Of a stretch of 64,000 bases of DNA, positions 11,471 through 20,610 are shown in pieces (the stretch's first letter is position 1; each line of letters begins with the position of its first letter). The DNA comes from Burkholderiales bacterium (GTDB lineage: Bacteria; Pseudomonadota; Gammaproteobacteria; Burkholderiales; Burkholderiaceae_F): positions 2,524,724 to 2,588,723 of the forward strand of contig CP070661.1 of the NCBI GenBank assembly GCA_020355165.1, in the 5' to 3' direction. The notes under the pieces are model-generated. The model had not been told where the DNA came from and made no database searches. It saw only the letters and a program-made list of their open reading frames with translations. The position numbers were made by a program, and so were the translations under genes.

Positions 11471-12191
11471 GGCAAGCAGCAGACGCAGTGGACGCATTGT
11501 AGCCAACGGCCCTCCGAGTGCCGTCCGCGACTGGCCTGAGAGCGAGCGGCCGCGCGAGCGGCTGCTGAAGCAAGGTCCGCAGGCGCTGTCGGAGGCAGAG
11601 CTGCTGGCCGTGTTCCTGCGCATCGGCCTGCCTGGACGCAGCGTCCTCGAACTGGCGCGCGGCGCCATCGCCCGCTTCGGCTCCTTGAACGGACTGCTGA
11701 ATGCCACCGCCGACGAGATCCAGGCGATGCCGGGCTTCGGGCCGGCCAAGGCGGCGCAGCTGCTGGCGGTGATCGAGCTCTCGCGGCGGTCGCTGAAGGA
11801 GGACGTGCAGCGCCGGCAGCTGCTCGACTCGCCACCCAAGGTTCGAGAATACCTGCGGCTGCGCATCGGCCTGCTGCCGCACGAAGTGTTCACGGCGCTG
11901 TTCCTCGATGCCCAGAACCGGCTGATCGACGACGAGGAGCTGTTCCGCGGCAGCCTGACGCAGACCAGCGTTTACCCCCGCGAGGTGGTCAAGCGCGCGC
12001 TGGCCCGCAACGCCGCGGCGGTGATCTTCGCCCACAACCACCCGTCCGGCCTGGCCGAGCCCAGCCGCGCCGACGAACTGCTGACGCGCACGCTGCGCGA
12101 TGCCCTGGCGCTGGTCGACGTGCGGGTGCTGGACCACATCATCGTCGCCGGCGCCGCGAGCACGTCGTTCGCCGAGCGCGGGCTGCTGTAG
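11469..12191 (+). CDS. radC: RadC family protein (JAB/MPN domain, UPF0758)
   Basis: A 240-residue RadC-like protein. The N-terminal half has a helix-hairpin-helix segment ([19 protein letters not shown]), and the C-terminal half is a JAB/JAMM metalloprotease-like domain with the motif [14 protein letters not shown]: His189, His191 and Asp202 as zinc ligands. The assigned DNA-repair role of E. coli RadC was withdrawn and the true function is unknown. The first 15 or so residues are not conserved. ATG 11469 is the only usable start and overlaps the divergent fkpB ATG. It sits upstream of rpmB-rpmG, the same order as in E. coli, with 135 bp between that contain a promoter candidate. Confidence 0.94.
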   Translation: MASSRRSGRIVANGPPSAVRDWPESERPRERLLKQGPQALSEAELLAVFLRIGLPGRSVLELARGAIARFGSLNGLLNATADEIQAMPGFGPAKAAQLLAVIELSRRSLKEDVQRRQLLDSPPKVREYLRLRIGLLPHEVFTALFLDAQNRLIDDEELFRGSLTQTSVYPREVVKRALARNAAAVIFAHNHPSGLAEPSRADELLTRTLRDALALVDVRVLDHIIVAGAASTSFAERGLL

Positions 12192-12238
12192 GTCTCGCCG
12201 CTGCCGTCGGCCGGCTGGATCGGGCCCGCACGGGGCGC

Positions 12239-12244
12239 TATACT
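12239..12244 (+). promoter_or_regulatory. Candidate -10 element for rpmB-rpmG
   Basis: GCTATACTTC contains TATACT, a good sigma-70 -10, 83 bp before the rpmB ATG. The -35 region (around 12216-12221) is poor. It would give the two ribosomal genes a promoter independent of radC. Prediction only. Confidence 0.45.
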
Positions 12245-12326
12245 TCGCCGCTTTCGCCCAGCCTCATGCCGTCGGTCCGCCGACGAGCGGGGCGCGCAGC
12301 AACGAATCCAGGTCGAGGAAACAGCC

Positions 12327-12560
12327 ATGGCACGAGTGTGTCAAGTCACGGGCAAGAAGCCGCTGGTCGGCAACAACGTCTCGCACGCCAACAACAGGAC
12401 CAAGCGTCGTTTCCTGCCGAACCTGCAGGACCGCCGCTTCTGGGTCGAGAGCGAGAAGCGCTGGGTGCGGCTGCGCCTGACCAACGCCGGACTGCGGACG
12501 ATCGAGAAGCAGGGCATCGACGCCGTGCTGGCCGACCTGCGCGGCCGCGGCGAGATCTGA
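12327..12560 (+). CDS. rpmB: 50S ribosomal protein L28
   Basis: Large-subunit ribosomal protein of 77 residues. It starts [20 protein letters not shown] with the following [12 protein letters not shown], the signature N-terminus of L28, and ends with the usual [10 protein letters not shown] helix. The Cys5 position is present without the extra cysteines of the zinc-binding type. A purine-rich GAGGAAACAG site precedes the ATG. It is followed after 20 bp by rpmG, and the pair ends at a strong terminator, so rpmB-rpmG form one transcription unit as in most proteobacteria. Confidence 0.98.
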   Translation: MARVCQVTGKKPLVGNNVSHANNRTKRRFLPNLQDRRFWVESEKRWVRLRLTNAGLRTIEKQGIDAVLADLRGRGEI

Positions 12561-12580
12561 ACTGACTCGGGAGAGCGACG

Positions 12581-12748
12581 ATGGCAAAGGGCGTTCGCGA
12601 GAAGATCAAGCTCGAATCGACGGCCGGCACCGGCCACTTCTACACGACATCGAAGAACAAGCGCACGACGCCGGAGAAGCTTCAGCTGATGAAGTACGAC
12701 CCGGTCGCGCGCAAGCACGTCGCCTACAAGGAGACTAAGCTCAAGTAG
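12581..12748 (+). CDS. rpmG: 50S ribosomal protein L33
   Basis: A 55-residue large-subunit ribosomal protein starting [20 protein letters not shown] and ending VAYKETKLK, a full match to proteobacterial L33. It has no CxxC pairs, so it is the zinc-independent form. ATG 12581 is preceded by GGGAGAGCGACG. It is the second and last gene of the rpmB-rpmG unit and is followed 18 bp later by a rho-independent terminator. Confidence 0.97.
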   Translation: MAKGVREKIKLESTAGTGHFYTTSKNKRTTPEKLQLMKYDPVARKHVAYKETKLK

Positions 12749-12766
12749 GCAGCTGGCGTCACCGAC

Positions 12767-12794
12767 AAAAAACCGGCCGTGGCCGGTTTTTTTT
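12767..12794 (+). terminator. Rho-independent terminator after rpmG, usable from both sides
   Basis: AAAAAACCGGCC and GGCCGGTTTTTTTT make a symmetric stem with a very small loop and eight T residues on the plus strand. It lies between the convergent rpmG (ends 12748) and the desaturase gene (ends 12821). The A-tract on the other side lets it also stop leftward transcription. Confidence 0.92.
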
Positions 12795-12820
12795 GTTGCC
12801 TTGGTGCCGCCGCCCGGGGC

Positions 12821-14020
12821 TCAGACCGCGGTCGGCGCGTAACTGCGGATCCGCAGCGCCGCATCCTGCAGCACGCGGATCCCGCTCGCCTCGGCACGGG
12901 CGATCCAGTCCTGCAAATTGGCCACCATCTGCTCGCGCGAGACCGTGCCGCGCTCCCAGATCGCGGCCAGTTCGGCGCGCATGTCGACCAGCGTGCGCAT
13001 CGCGCCGCTGCGCCCCAGCAGTTCGCGCAGTGTCTGCTGCTGCGCCGCCGGGATCGATTTCACATCGGACTTGCGCAGCCAGCCTCGCAGCGCCGCAAAC
13101 CGCTGCTTGTCCGCTGCCGACAGGCTGAGGCGCCGCAGTTCCTCGTTGAGCGTGACCCGCAGCCCGCGCGCGTAGCGCGACAGCAGGTCGTAGCGGTTGG
13201 CGATGACCGCCTGCAGCGTCTGCATGTCGACCCCCGCACGCGGCGAGGACACCTTCGGCACCGGCGCCACGCGCAGCACCTTGGCCAGGCCGAGCACCGA
13301 CAGGATCCGGATGTAAACCCAGCCGAGGTCGAACTCGAACCACTTGCTCGACAGCTTGGCGGAAGTCGGGTACGTGTGGTGGTTGTTGTGCAGTTCCTCG
13401 CCGCCGATCAGGATGCCCCACGGGCAGATGTTGGTGGCGGCATCGGGGCTGTCGTAGTTGCGGTAGCCCCAGAAATGGCCGACGCCATTGATCACGCCGG
13501 CTGCGAAGAACGGGATCCACAGCATCTGGACCGCCCACACGGCGATGCCGGCAGCGCCGAACAGGATCAGGTCGATGCCGAGCATCAGGCCGCAGCCATG
13601 CCAGGTCAGGCGCGAGTAGACCCTGCGCTCGAGCCAGTCGCTCGGCGTGCCGTGACCGTAGCGCGCCAGCGTCTCCTGGTTGTCCGCCTCCTCCATGTAC
13701 AGCTCGGCGCCCTGCCAGAGCACCTTGCGCAGGCCGCGCGTCTGCGGGCTGTGCGGATCCTCAATCGTCTCGCACCTGGCGTGATGCTTGCGATGGATCG
13801 CCACCCACTCCTTGGTCTGCATGCCGGTGGTCAGCCACAGCCAGGCGCGGAAGAAGTGCGAGACAAGCGGATGCAGGTCGAGCGCGCGATGCGCCTGCGA
13901 CCGGTGCAGGAAGACGGTCACCGCCGCGATGGTGATGTGCGTGAGAAGCAGCGTGGCCAGGACGAGCTGCCACCAGGACAGATTCAGCACACCGCCATCG
14001 AGGAACTCGAGGAAATACAT
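12821..14020 (-). CDS. Acyl-CoA/fatty acid delta-9 desaturase, membrane di-iron type
   Basis: Inner-membrane desaturase that inserts a cis double bond into fatty acyl chains with O2 and a di-iron centre. The three histidine boxes are intact: HRSQAH (39-44), HRKHH (76-80) and HNNHH (211-215). Four or so membrane spans lie in the first 190 residues. At 399 residues it has a long C-terminal part of about 150 residues, helical and partly hydrophilic, seen in the betaproteobacterial DesA-like group. The substrate (CoA, ACP or lipid-bound) cannot be told. The gene is alone and leftward, convergent with rpmG, with a 127-bp gap to the methyltransferase behind it. Confidence 0.93.
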   Translation of the reverse strand: MYFLEFLDGGVLNLSWWQLVLATLLLTHITIAAVTVFLHRSQAHRALDLHPLVSHFFRAWLWLTTGMQTKEWVAIHRKHHARCETIEDPHSPQTRGLRKVLWQGAELYMEEADNQETLARYGHGTPSDWLERRVYSRLTWHGCGLMLGIDLILFGAAGIAVWAVQMLWIPFFAAGVINGVGHFWGYRNYDSPDAATNICPWGILIGGEELHNNHHTYPTSAKLSSKWFEFDLGWVYIRILSVLGLAKVLRVAPVPKVSSPRAGVDMQTLQAVIANRYDLLSRYARGLRVTLNEELRRLSLSAADKQRFAALRGWLRKSDVKSIPAAQQQTLRELLGRSGAMRTLVDMRAELAAIWERGTVSREQMVANLQDWIARAEASGIRVLQDAALRIRSYAPTAV

Positions 14021-14147
14021 GCAACCTCCGCAAGGATCGGCCTCGGAGGGCCGGTCGGCAAATCAGCAACCTGTGATTGTACGGGCGCACGCCCGCGGCA
14101 AGAAGGGCCGAATCTGCCCGCCGTGGCCGCGGCCGGATGCCGGCCGT

Positions 14148-15440
14148 CTACGGACGGCGCTGCAGCACCGCGGCAAAGAAACCGTCGGTGGCGTGCACGT
14201 GCGGCAGCATCACGAAGAACGGCGCCGTGCGCTCCAGCCCGGGGATTTCGACACCCTGCGCTGCCAGCACGTCGGCGGCCGGCAGCGGCACGAACTGCGG
14301 CTGATCGGCGACGAAGCGCTCGATCACGGACTGGTTCTCCTGCGCCAGCAGCGAGCAGGTCGCGTAGACCAGCCGGCCGCCCGGCTTGACCAGGCGGCTC
14401 GCCGCGAGCAGGACCCTGTGCTGCACGCCGTTGACGCGGGCCAGTTCCCTCTCGTCGAAGCGCCATTTCAGGTCGGGATTGCGCCGCAGGGTGCCGCTGC
14501 CCGAACAGGGCGCATCGACGAGCACGCGGTCGATCTTGCCGGTCAGCCGCTTGACGCGCAGGTCGTTCTCGCTGGCGATCGCCGCCGGGTGGACGTTGGA
14601 CAGCCCGCTGCGCTTCAGCCGCGGTCCGAGCCCACTGAGCCGCCGGGCGTGGGTGTCGAAGGCGTAGATGCGCCCGGTCGAGCGCATCAGGCTGCCCAGC
14701 GCCAGCGTCTTGCCGCCGGCGCCGGCGCAGAAGTCGACCACCATCTCTGACCGCCGCGGCGCCACCAGCCGCGCGATCAGCTGGCTGCCCTCGTCCTGCA
14801 CCTCGATCTTGCCGTCCTGATACAGCGGCCAGCGCGTCAGGCCGGGCTTGTCCAGCAGGCGGATTCCCTCCGGCGAGTACGGCATCGGTTCGGCGCGCAG
14901 CGGCGCATGCTGGCGCGTCGCCGAGCGCAGCTCGGCAAGCACTTCGTCGCGCCGCGCGCGCTGGGTGTTCACGCGCAGGTCGAGCGGCGCCGGTTCGGTC
15001 AGGGCGGCGAACAGCGCCTCCGCATCGGCGTACTGCTGGCTCACACGCTGGTACAGCCACGCCGGCGCCTCGGATTGCACGAGCCGCGGTGCCGACCCGA
15101 TGCGCATCGACAGCGCATGCCGCACGGCACGCTCGTCGTTGCGCAGCGCCCGCGCGTCCAGCGATGTCATGCCGTGCTGCCGCGCCAGGGTGATCAGCGC
15201 CGCCAGCCGCGGCGCCCGCTGCGGGTGGGCCGGCTCCATCATCCAGCGCAGGCTCGCCAGGCGGCGCAGCGCAAAGAAGACCGCCTCGGCGATCAGGCCG
15301 CGGTCGCGGCTGCCGAGCTTTGGATGGGTCCGGAAGTAGCGCGACATCACCGCATCGGCCGGGCCGTCGAAGCGCAGCACCTGGGCCAGCAGCTGGGCCA
15401 GGTGATCGACGACCAGCGAGGTGATCCGCTGGCCGCTCAT
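14148..15440 (-). CDS. RsmB/NOP-family RNA 5-methylcytosine methyltransferase
   Basis: A 430-residue SAM-dependent RNA m5C methyltransferase. It has an N-terminal NusB/RNA-binding-like region, the SAM motif VVDFCAGAGGKTLALG (236-245 core), VDAPCSGSGTLRRNPD with Cys312, and YATCSLLAQEN with Cys362. The last two are the paired catalytic cysteines of this family. The usual E. coli RsmB is close to fmt and has a clearer NusB domain; this protein is a related paralogue often found beside purN in betaproteobacteria, so rRNA is the probable but unproved target. The start at 15440 overlaps the purN stop by 4 bp (ATGA), so they are translationally coupled. Confidence 0.9.
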   Translation of the reverse strand: MSGQRITSLVVDHLAQLLAQVLRFDGPADAVMSRYFRTHPKLGSRDRGLIAEAVFFALRRLASLRWMMEPAHPQRAPRLAALITLARQHGMTSLDARALRNDERAVRHALSMRIGSAPRLVQSEAPAWLYQRVSQQYADAEALFAALTEPAPLDLRVNTQRARRDEVLAELRSATRQHAPLRAEPMPYSPEGIRLLDKPGLTRWPLYQDGKIEVQDEGSQLIARLVAPRRSEMVVDFCAGAGGKTLALGSLMRSTGRIYAFDTHARRLSGLGPRLKRSGLSNVHPAAIASENDLRVKRLTGKIDRVLVDAPCSGSGTLRRNPDLKWRFDERELARVNGVQHRVLLAASRLVKPGGRLVYATCSLLAQENQSVIERFVADQPQFVPLPAADVLAAQGVEIPGLERTAPFFVMLPHVHATDGFFAAVLQRRP

Positions 15441-16084
15441 CCGAGCAGCGCCAGGTGGTCGGCAGCGAGGTCGCGGGTCACGACCCGGCCATTTTGCAGC
15501 GCTACCCTGCCCTCGCACAGCCAGCGCACGCAGCGCGGCAGCAACACGTGCTCGCGCTGCAGGACCCGCGCCGCCAGCGTCTCCTCGTTGTCCTCCGGCA
15601 GCACGCCGAGCGCTGCCTGGGCGATGATCGCGCCGCCGTCGACGTCGCCGGAGACGAAGTGGACCGTCGCGCCGTGCACGCGCACGCCGGCAGCAAGGGC
15701 GCGACGATGGGTGGCCAGTCCCGGGAAGGCGGGCAGCAGCGAAGGATGGACGTTGACGAGCCGGCCGCAGAAGCGGTTCACGAAGGCGCCGCCGAGCACG
15801 CGCATGAAGCCTGCCAGCACCACCAGATCCGCACGGTGCGCCTCGATTGCCTCGGCGAGCCGGGCATCGAACTGCTCGCGCGAGGCAAAGCTCTGGTGTT
15901 CGAGCACCGCAGCCGGCACGCCGTGCGCCGCGGCAACGGCGAGCCCCGCGGCGTCGGCCCGGTTGCTGATGACGGCCACGACGGCGGCCGGAATCTCCGT
16001 CGCCCACCGCTCCGACTCGGCCGTCCGCAGGATCGCTGCGAGATTGCTGCCGCGCCCGGAGATCAGGCAGACGATGCGTTTCAT
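15437..16084 (-). CDS. purN: Phosphoribosylglycinamide formyltransferase
   Basis: Third step of purine synthesis: transfers a formyl group from 10-formyl-THF to GAR. The 215-residue protein starts MKRIVCLISGRGSNLAAIL (phosphate-binding SGRGSN). It shows the catalytic Asn-His-Asp set in GRLVNVHPSLLPAFPG and HFVSGDVDGGAIIAQ. Length is normal. The leftward gene is followed by the RNA methyltransferase with a 4-bp overlap and is divergent from ribF, with 100 bp between their starts that hold the ribF promoter. Confidence 0.97.
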   Translation of the reverse strand: MKRIVCLISGRGSNLAAILRTAESERWATEIPAAVVAVISNRADAAGLAVAAAHGVPAAVLEHQSFASREQFDARLAEAIEAHRADLVVLAGFMRVLGGAFVNRFCGRLVNVHPSLLPAFPGLATHRRALAAGVRVHGATVHFVSGDVDGGAIIAQAALGVLPEDNEETLAARVLQREHVLLPRCVRWLCEGRVALQNGRVVTRDLAADHLALLG

Positions 16085-16153
16085 GCGGCGCGGATTCTAC
16101 GCGCCGGCTCCATCGCCGAAGGGCGGCCAGGCGGTCGCTGCGAGGGTGGTTCG

Positions 16154-16159
16154 TATAAT
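16154..16159 (+). promoter_or_regulatory. Consensus -10 (TATAAT) for ribF and downstream genes
   Basis: TATAAT in TTCGTATAATCC lies 26 bp before the ribF ATG. No TTGACA-like -35 is seen at 16-18 bp. A start about 7 nt downstream would leave a short leader. It likely drives the ribF-ileS-lspA block. Confidence 0.6.
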
Positions 16160-16184
16160 CCGCCGGCTCGGCTTCCCCCAATCC

Positions 16185-17126
16185 ATGAAGATCTTTCGCG
16201 GCATCGCTCGCAGCGGCGATCGGGTGCCGGTGGCGCTGGCGATCGGCAACTTCGACGGCGTGCACCGCGGCCACCAGGCGCTGCTGGCGCAGCTGGTCGC
16301 GGCGGCGCGCCGGCACCGCCTGAGCCCGGCGGTGATGACCTTCGAGCCGCATCCCAGGGAGTTGTTCGCTCCCGGCAGCGCGCCGGCACGGGTCGCCAAC
16401 ATCCGCGACAAGATCGAGGCGCTGGCCGCCAGCGGCGTCGAGCGGGTGTTCATCCAGCACTTCAGCCGCCGCTTCGCGGCGCTCGGCCCGGAGGAGTTCA
16501 TCGGCGAGGTGCTGGTTGCGGGCCTGGACGCGCGCTGCCTGCTGGTCGGCGACGACTTCCGATTCGGCGCGCGCCGCGCCGGTGACGTCGACCTGCTGCG
16601 CGGCCGCGCGGCGCAGTACGGCTACGTGGTCGAGCAACTGGCGACCGTGCAGGAGCACGGCGTGCGGGTGTCGAGTTCCGAGGTGCGCGAGGCGCTGGCC
16701 GCCGGCGACCTCGCCCACGCTGCGGCTTTGCTCGGCCGGCCCTATGCGATTTCCGGCCGCGTCCTGCACGGACGCAAACTGGGCCGCGAGATCGGCTTCC
16801 CGACGCTCAACCTGCGGCTGGCGCACCGGCGCCCCGCCGCCCATGGCATCTACGCGGTGAAGGTGCACTGCCTCGGCGAACAGCCGCGGCCGGGGGTGGC
16901 CAGCATCGGCCTGCGGCCGACGGTCGACGACACCGGCCGCTGGCTGCTCGAGGTGCACCTGTTCGACTTCGCGCAGCAGGTCTACGGTCGTCTGGTCCGC
17001 GTCGAGCTGGTGCACAAGCTGCGCGACGAGACCAAGTACGAGTCGCTGCACGCGCTGACCCACGCGATCCGCAACGACGCCGCCACCGCGCGGGCGCTGC
17101 TGGCGCCGGCCGATCCGCCCGCCTGA
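16185..17126 (+). CDS. ribF: Bifunctional riboflavin kinase / FAD synthetase
   Basis: Converts riboflavin to FMN and then FAD. The N-terminal adenylyltransferase domain has GNFDGVHRGH (residues 21-30, the HxGH-like nucleotide motif) and the VSSSEVREAL signature. The C-terminal kinase domain (from about residue 185) has GREIGFPTLNLRL and GVASIGLRPTVDD followed by LEVHLFDF. The 313-residue length is usual. ATG 16185 fits the family N-terminus (MKIFRG); the open frame upstream is antisense to purN and not coding. It is the first gene of the ribF-ileS-lspA order found across proteobacteria. Confidence 0.97.
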   Translation: MKIFRGIARSGDRVPVALAIGNFDGVHRGHQALLAQLVAAARRHRLSPAVMTFEPHPRELFAPGSAPARVANIRDKIEALAASGVERVFIQHFSRRFAALGPEEFIGEVLVAGLDARCLLVGDDFRFGARRAGDVDLLRGRAAQYGYVVEQLATVQEHGVRVSSSEVREALAAGDLAHAAALLGRPYAISGRVLHGRKLGREIGFPTLNLRLAHRRPAAHGIYAVKVHCLGEQPRPGVASIGLRPTVDDTGRWLLEVHLFDFAQQVYGRLVRVELVHKLRDETKYESLHALTHAIRNDAATARALLAPADPPA

Positions 17127-17158
17127 CCGGGCGCCGCCCGTCGGCCGCGTGCTATCCG

Positions 17159-17164
17159 TAAAAT
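17159..17164 (+). promoter_or_regulatory. Candidate -10 element (TAAAAT) before ileS
   Basis: CGTAAAATCCGCGG places TAAAAT 52 bp before the ileS ATG. The same TAAAATCCGCGG string also precedes adk at 46838, which supports a shared promoter style. The -35 region is weak. Confidence 0.4.
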
Positions 17165-17215
17165 CCGCGGCTCTGCACAGACCTTGAAGAGCCCGAGGGG
17201 GCCAAGGAGCTACTG

Positions 17216-20110
17216 ATGGCTGACGCCGACAAGCCGGGCAAGGGCAAGCCGCCCACCGACCCGGCTACCAAGAAGTACCCGCTGAACCTGCCCGACACGC
17301 CCTTTCCGATGCGCGGCGACCTGCCCAGGCGCGAGCCGGGCTGGGTTGCCGACTGGGACCAGCGCCGCGTCTACGGCGCGATCCGCGCCGCGCGCAAGGG
17401 GGCACCGAAGTTCATCCTGCACGACGGCCCGCCCTACGCCAACAGCGAGATCCACCTCGGCACGGCGGTCAACAAGATCCTCAAGGACATCGTCGTCAAG
17501 ACGCGGTCGATGGCCGGCTTCGACGCGGTGTACGTGCCGGGCTGGGACTGCCACGGCATGCCGATCGAGATCCACATCGAGAAGAAGTTCGGCAAGCACC
17601 TGCCACGCGCCGAGGTGCAGGCGAAAGCGCGTGCGCACGCGACCGAGCAGATCGCCCTGCAGATGAAGGGCTTCAAGCGGCTCGGCGTGCTCGGCGACTG
17701 GGGCAACCCGTACCGGACGATGACCTTCAAGGCCGAGGCCGACGAGATCCGCACCCTCGGACGCATGATGGAGCGCGGCTTCGTCTACCGAGGACTGAAG
17801 CCGGTGAACTGGTGCTTCGACTGCAACTCGGCGCTGGCCGAGGCGGAGGTCGAGTACATCGACAAGAAGACGCCGGCGATCGACGTCGCCTTTGCGCTTG
17901 CCGCCGAGGAGCAGCAGCGCGTGGCGGCGGCGTTCGGGGTGGCGGCGCTCGGCAAGCCGACCTGCACCGCGATCTGGACCACCACGCCGTGGACGATTCC
18001 GGCCAACCAGGCGCTGAACTTCCACCCCGACTTCACCTATGCGCTGGTCGACTGCGGCGACCGGCTGCTGATCCTGGCCGAGTCGCTGGTCGACTCGTGC
18101 CTGCAGCGCTACGGCCTGAAGGGTCGCATCAGCGCCACCTGCGCCGGCCACCGGTTGGAGAAGGTGCGCTTCCGCCATCCGCTGGCCACGCTGGACCGCG
18201 GCTACGAGCGCGACTCGCCGGTGTACCTCGGCACCTACGTGACGGCGGACGCCGGCACCGGCATCGTGCACTCGTCGCCCGCCTACGGCGTCGAGGACTT
18301 CGACTCCTGCAAGTCGTACGGCATGACCAACGACGAGATCCTCAACCCGGTGCAGGGCGACGGCGCCTACGCCGCCGACTTTCCGCTGTTCGGCGGCATG
18401 AGGATCTGGGATGCCAACCCGAAGGTGGTCGACGCGCTGCGGGTGGCCGGCAGCCTGCTGCACGCCGAGCAGCAGACGCACAGCTACATGCACTGCTGGC
18501 GGCACAAGTCGCCGCTCATCTACCGCGCCGCCTCGCAGTGGTTCGTCCGCATGGACGGCGCCACCGGCGAGACCGCCGGAGTGATGCAGACGGAAACGGT
18601 CGGCGAGACCCTGCGGCAGACCGCCCTGCACGCCATCGAGGCAACCGACTTCTATCCGGCCTGGGGCAAGGCGCGGCTGCACGGCATGATCGCCAACCGC
18701 CCCGACTGGTGCATCTCGCGCCAGCGCAACTGGGGCGTGCCGCTGCCTTTCTTCACCCACAAGGGCACCGGCGAGCTGCATCCGCGCACGCTGGAGCTGC
18801 TCGAACGGGCCGCGCAGAAGGTCGAGCAGGAGGGGGTGGAGGCCTGGAGCCGCGCCACGGCAGCCGACTTCCTGCCGCCGGAAGAGGCCGCCCAGTACGA
18901 CAAGTCCAGCGACATCCTCGACGTCTGGTTCGACTCCGGCTCGACCCACCGGACCGTGATGCGCGGCTCGCACGCCGCCGACCTCGCCTACCCGGCCGAC
19001 CTGTACCTGGAGGGCTCGGACCAGCACCGCGGCTGGTTCCACTCGTCGCTGCTGATCGGCGCGGCGATCGACGGACGCGCGCCGTACAGGGGGCTGCTGA
19101 CGCACGGCTTCGTCGTCGACGCGCAGGGCCGCAAGATGAGCAAGTCGCTCGGCAACGGCATCGACCCGGTCGAACTGGCCGAGAAGATGGGGGCCGAGAT
19201 CATGCGGCTGTGGGTGGCGGCGACCGACTACTCCGGCGAGATGTCGATCGGCGACGAGATCCTCAGGCGGGTGGTCGAGAGCTACCGGCGCATCCGCAAC
19301 ACGCTGCGCTTCCTGCTCGCCAACACCAGCGACTTCGACATTGCCCGCCACGCGGTGCCGGTCGACGAGATGCTGGAAATCGATCGCTACGCGCTGGCGT
19401 TGACGGCACAGATGCAGGCCGAGGCGCTGGACAGCTGCGCGCGCTACGAGTTTCACCCGGTCGTCGCGCGGCTGCAGACCTTCTGCTCCGAGGACCTCGG
19501 CGCCTTCTACCTCGACATCCTCAAGGACCGCCTGTACACGACCGCCGCCGACTCGCGCGCGCGCCGCTCGGCGCAGACGGCGCTGTGGCACGTGACGGCG
19601 AGCCTGCTGCGCAGCATGGCGCCGTTCCTCAGCTTCACCGCCGAGGAGGCCTTCGCGGTGTTCTCGCCCAATGCGGCCGGCACGATCTTCAGCGAGGTCT
19701 ACCACGAGCTGCCCGGCGTGGCCGGCCACGAGGCGCTGCTTGCCAAGTGGAGCCGCATCCGCGCGGTGCGCGCCGACGCCCTGAAGGCGATCGAGGCGCA
19801 GCGCGAGGCCGGCAGGATCGGCTCGTCGCTGCAGGCCGAGCTCGACCTGTACCTCACCGGCGACCGGCACGCACTGCTTGCCACGCTGGGCGACGACCTG
19901 CGCTTCGTGATGATCACCAGCCGGGCGACGCTGCACCCGGTGGCCGGCGAGGCCGACGAGCGGATCGTCGTCACGCCGTCGCCAAACGCCAAGTGCGACC
20001 GCTGCTGGCACTGGCGCGCCGATGTCGGCCGGCACGGCGAGCACCCGACGCTGTGTGGCCGCTGCGTCGAGAACCTGTTCGGCGCCGGCGAGTCGAGGAT
20101 CGCCGCCTGA
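17216..20110 (+). CDS. ileS: Isoleucyl-tRNA synthetase
   Basis: Class I synthetase that charges tRNA-Ile. The 964-residue protein has the Rossmann core beginning [17 protein letters not shown], the CP1 editing domain ([25 protein letters not shown]), the KMSKS loop ([11 protein letters not shown]), an anticodon-binding domain, and a C-terminal zinc site with CDRCWHW and [10 protein letters not shown]. The HIGH motif reads HLGT at residues 80-83: the last His is Thr, which is unusual for IleS although HxGT occurs in some GluRS. Everything else looks functional. The stop overlaps the lspA start by one base (TGATG). Confidence 0.97.
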   Translation: MADADKPGKGKPPTDPATKKYPLNLPDTPFPMRGDLPRREPGWVADWDQRRVYGAIRAARKGAPKFILHDGPPYANSEIHLGTAVNKILKDIVVKTRSMAGFDAVYVPGWDCHGMPIEIHIEKKFGKHLPRAEVQAKARAHATEQIALQMKGFKRLGVLGDWGNPYRTMTFKAEADEIRTLGRMMERGFVYRGLKPVNWCFDCNSALAEAEVEYIDKKTPAIDVAFALAAEEQQRVAAAFGVAALGKPTCTAIWTTTPWTIPANQALNFHPDFTYALVDCGDRLLILAESLVDSCLQRYGLKGRISATCAGHRLEKVRFRHPLATLDRGYERDSPVYLGTYVTADAGTGIVHSSPAYGVEDFDSCKSYGMTNDEILNPVQGDGAYAADFPLFGGMRIWDANPKVVDALRVAGSLLHAEQQTHSYMHCWRHKSPLIYRAASQWFVRMDGATGETAGVMQTETVGETLRQTALHAIEATDFYPAWGKARLHGMIANRPDWCISRQRNWGVPLPFFTHKGTGELHPRTLELLERAAQKVEQEGVEAWSRATAADFLPPEEAAQYDKSSDILDVWFDSGSTHRTVMRGSHAADLAYPADLYLEGSDQHRGWFHSSLLIGAAIDGRAPYRGLLTHGFVVDAQGRKMSKSLGNGIDPVELAEKMGAEIMRLWVAATDYSGEMSIGDEILRRVVESYRRIRNTLRFLLANTSDFDIARHAVPVDEMLEIDRYALALTAQMQAEALDSCARYEFHPVVARLQTFCSEDLGAFYLDILKDRLYTTAADSRARRSAQTALWHVTASLLRSMAPFLSFTAEEAFAVFSPNAAGTIFSEVYHELPGVAGHEALLAKWSRIRAVRADALKAIEAQREAGRIGSSLQAELDLYLTGDRHALLATLGDDLRFVMITSRATLHPVAGEADERIVVTPSPNAKCDRCWHWRADVGRHGEHPTLCGRCVENLFGAGESRIAA

Positions 20111-20610
20111 TGGCCTTCGCCCTGCGGAAGAACTGGGCGCAGAAGCTCGCGCCGTGGCTCGGCCTGGCGGCGCTGGTGGTCCTGCTCGACCAGGGCACCA
20201 AGATGGCGATCGAGCGCGTCTACGACTACGGCGACGTGCACCCGGTCACCGGCTTCTTCAACCTGGTGCTGACCTACAACAAGGGAGCGGCGTTCTCCTT
20301 CCTTGCCGGCGCCTCCGGCTGGCAGAAGCACTTCCTGACGGCGATCGGCGTCATTGCCTCGGTGTTCATCCTGTACCTGCTGGCCAGGCACGGGACGCAG
20401 AAGCTGTTCTCGCTGGCGCTGGCGCTGATCCTCGGCGGTGCCGTCGGCAACGTGATCGACCGCGTCGCCTACGGCCACGTGATCGACTTCCTCGACTTCC
20501 ACTGGCGCGGCTGGCACTGGCCGGCGTTCAACGTCGCCGACTCGGCGATCGTCTGCGGCGCCGCACTGCTGATCCTCGACGAACTGCTGCGCGTGCGCCG
20601 GGCGAAATGA
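20110..20610 (+). CDS. lspA: Prolipoprotein signal peptidase (signal peptidase II)
   Basis: Inner-membrane aspartic protease that cuts the signal peptide from diacylglyceryl prolipoproteins. The 166-residue protein has four hydrophobic segments and the family motifs: [30 protein letters not shown] and FNVADSAI. The likely catalytic aspartates are Asp126 and Asp144. Its start codon shares one base with the ileS stop, and its stop overlaps the next start by 4 bp, so it is firmly within the ribF-ileS-lspA operon. Length and topology are normal. Confidence 0.97.
   Translation: MAFALRKNWAQKLAPWLGLAALVVLLDQGTKMAIERVYDYGDVHPVTGFFNLVLTYNKGAAFSFLAGASGWQKHFLTAIGVIASVFILYLLARHGTQKLFSLALALILGGAVGNVIDRVAYGHVIDFLDFHWRGWHWPAFNVADSAIVCGAALLILDELLRVRRAK

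Noticed and set aside
14148-17063. One 971-residue protein joining the RNA methyltransferase to sequence upstream
   Set aside because: Homology to RsmB-like proteins starts at 15440, and the upstream part is antisense to or overlaps purN and ribF. It is an extended open frame, not a fusion.
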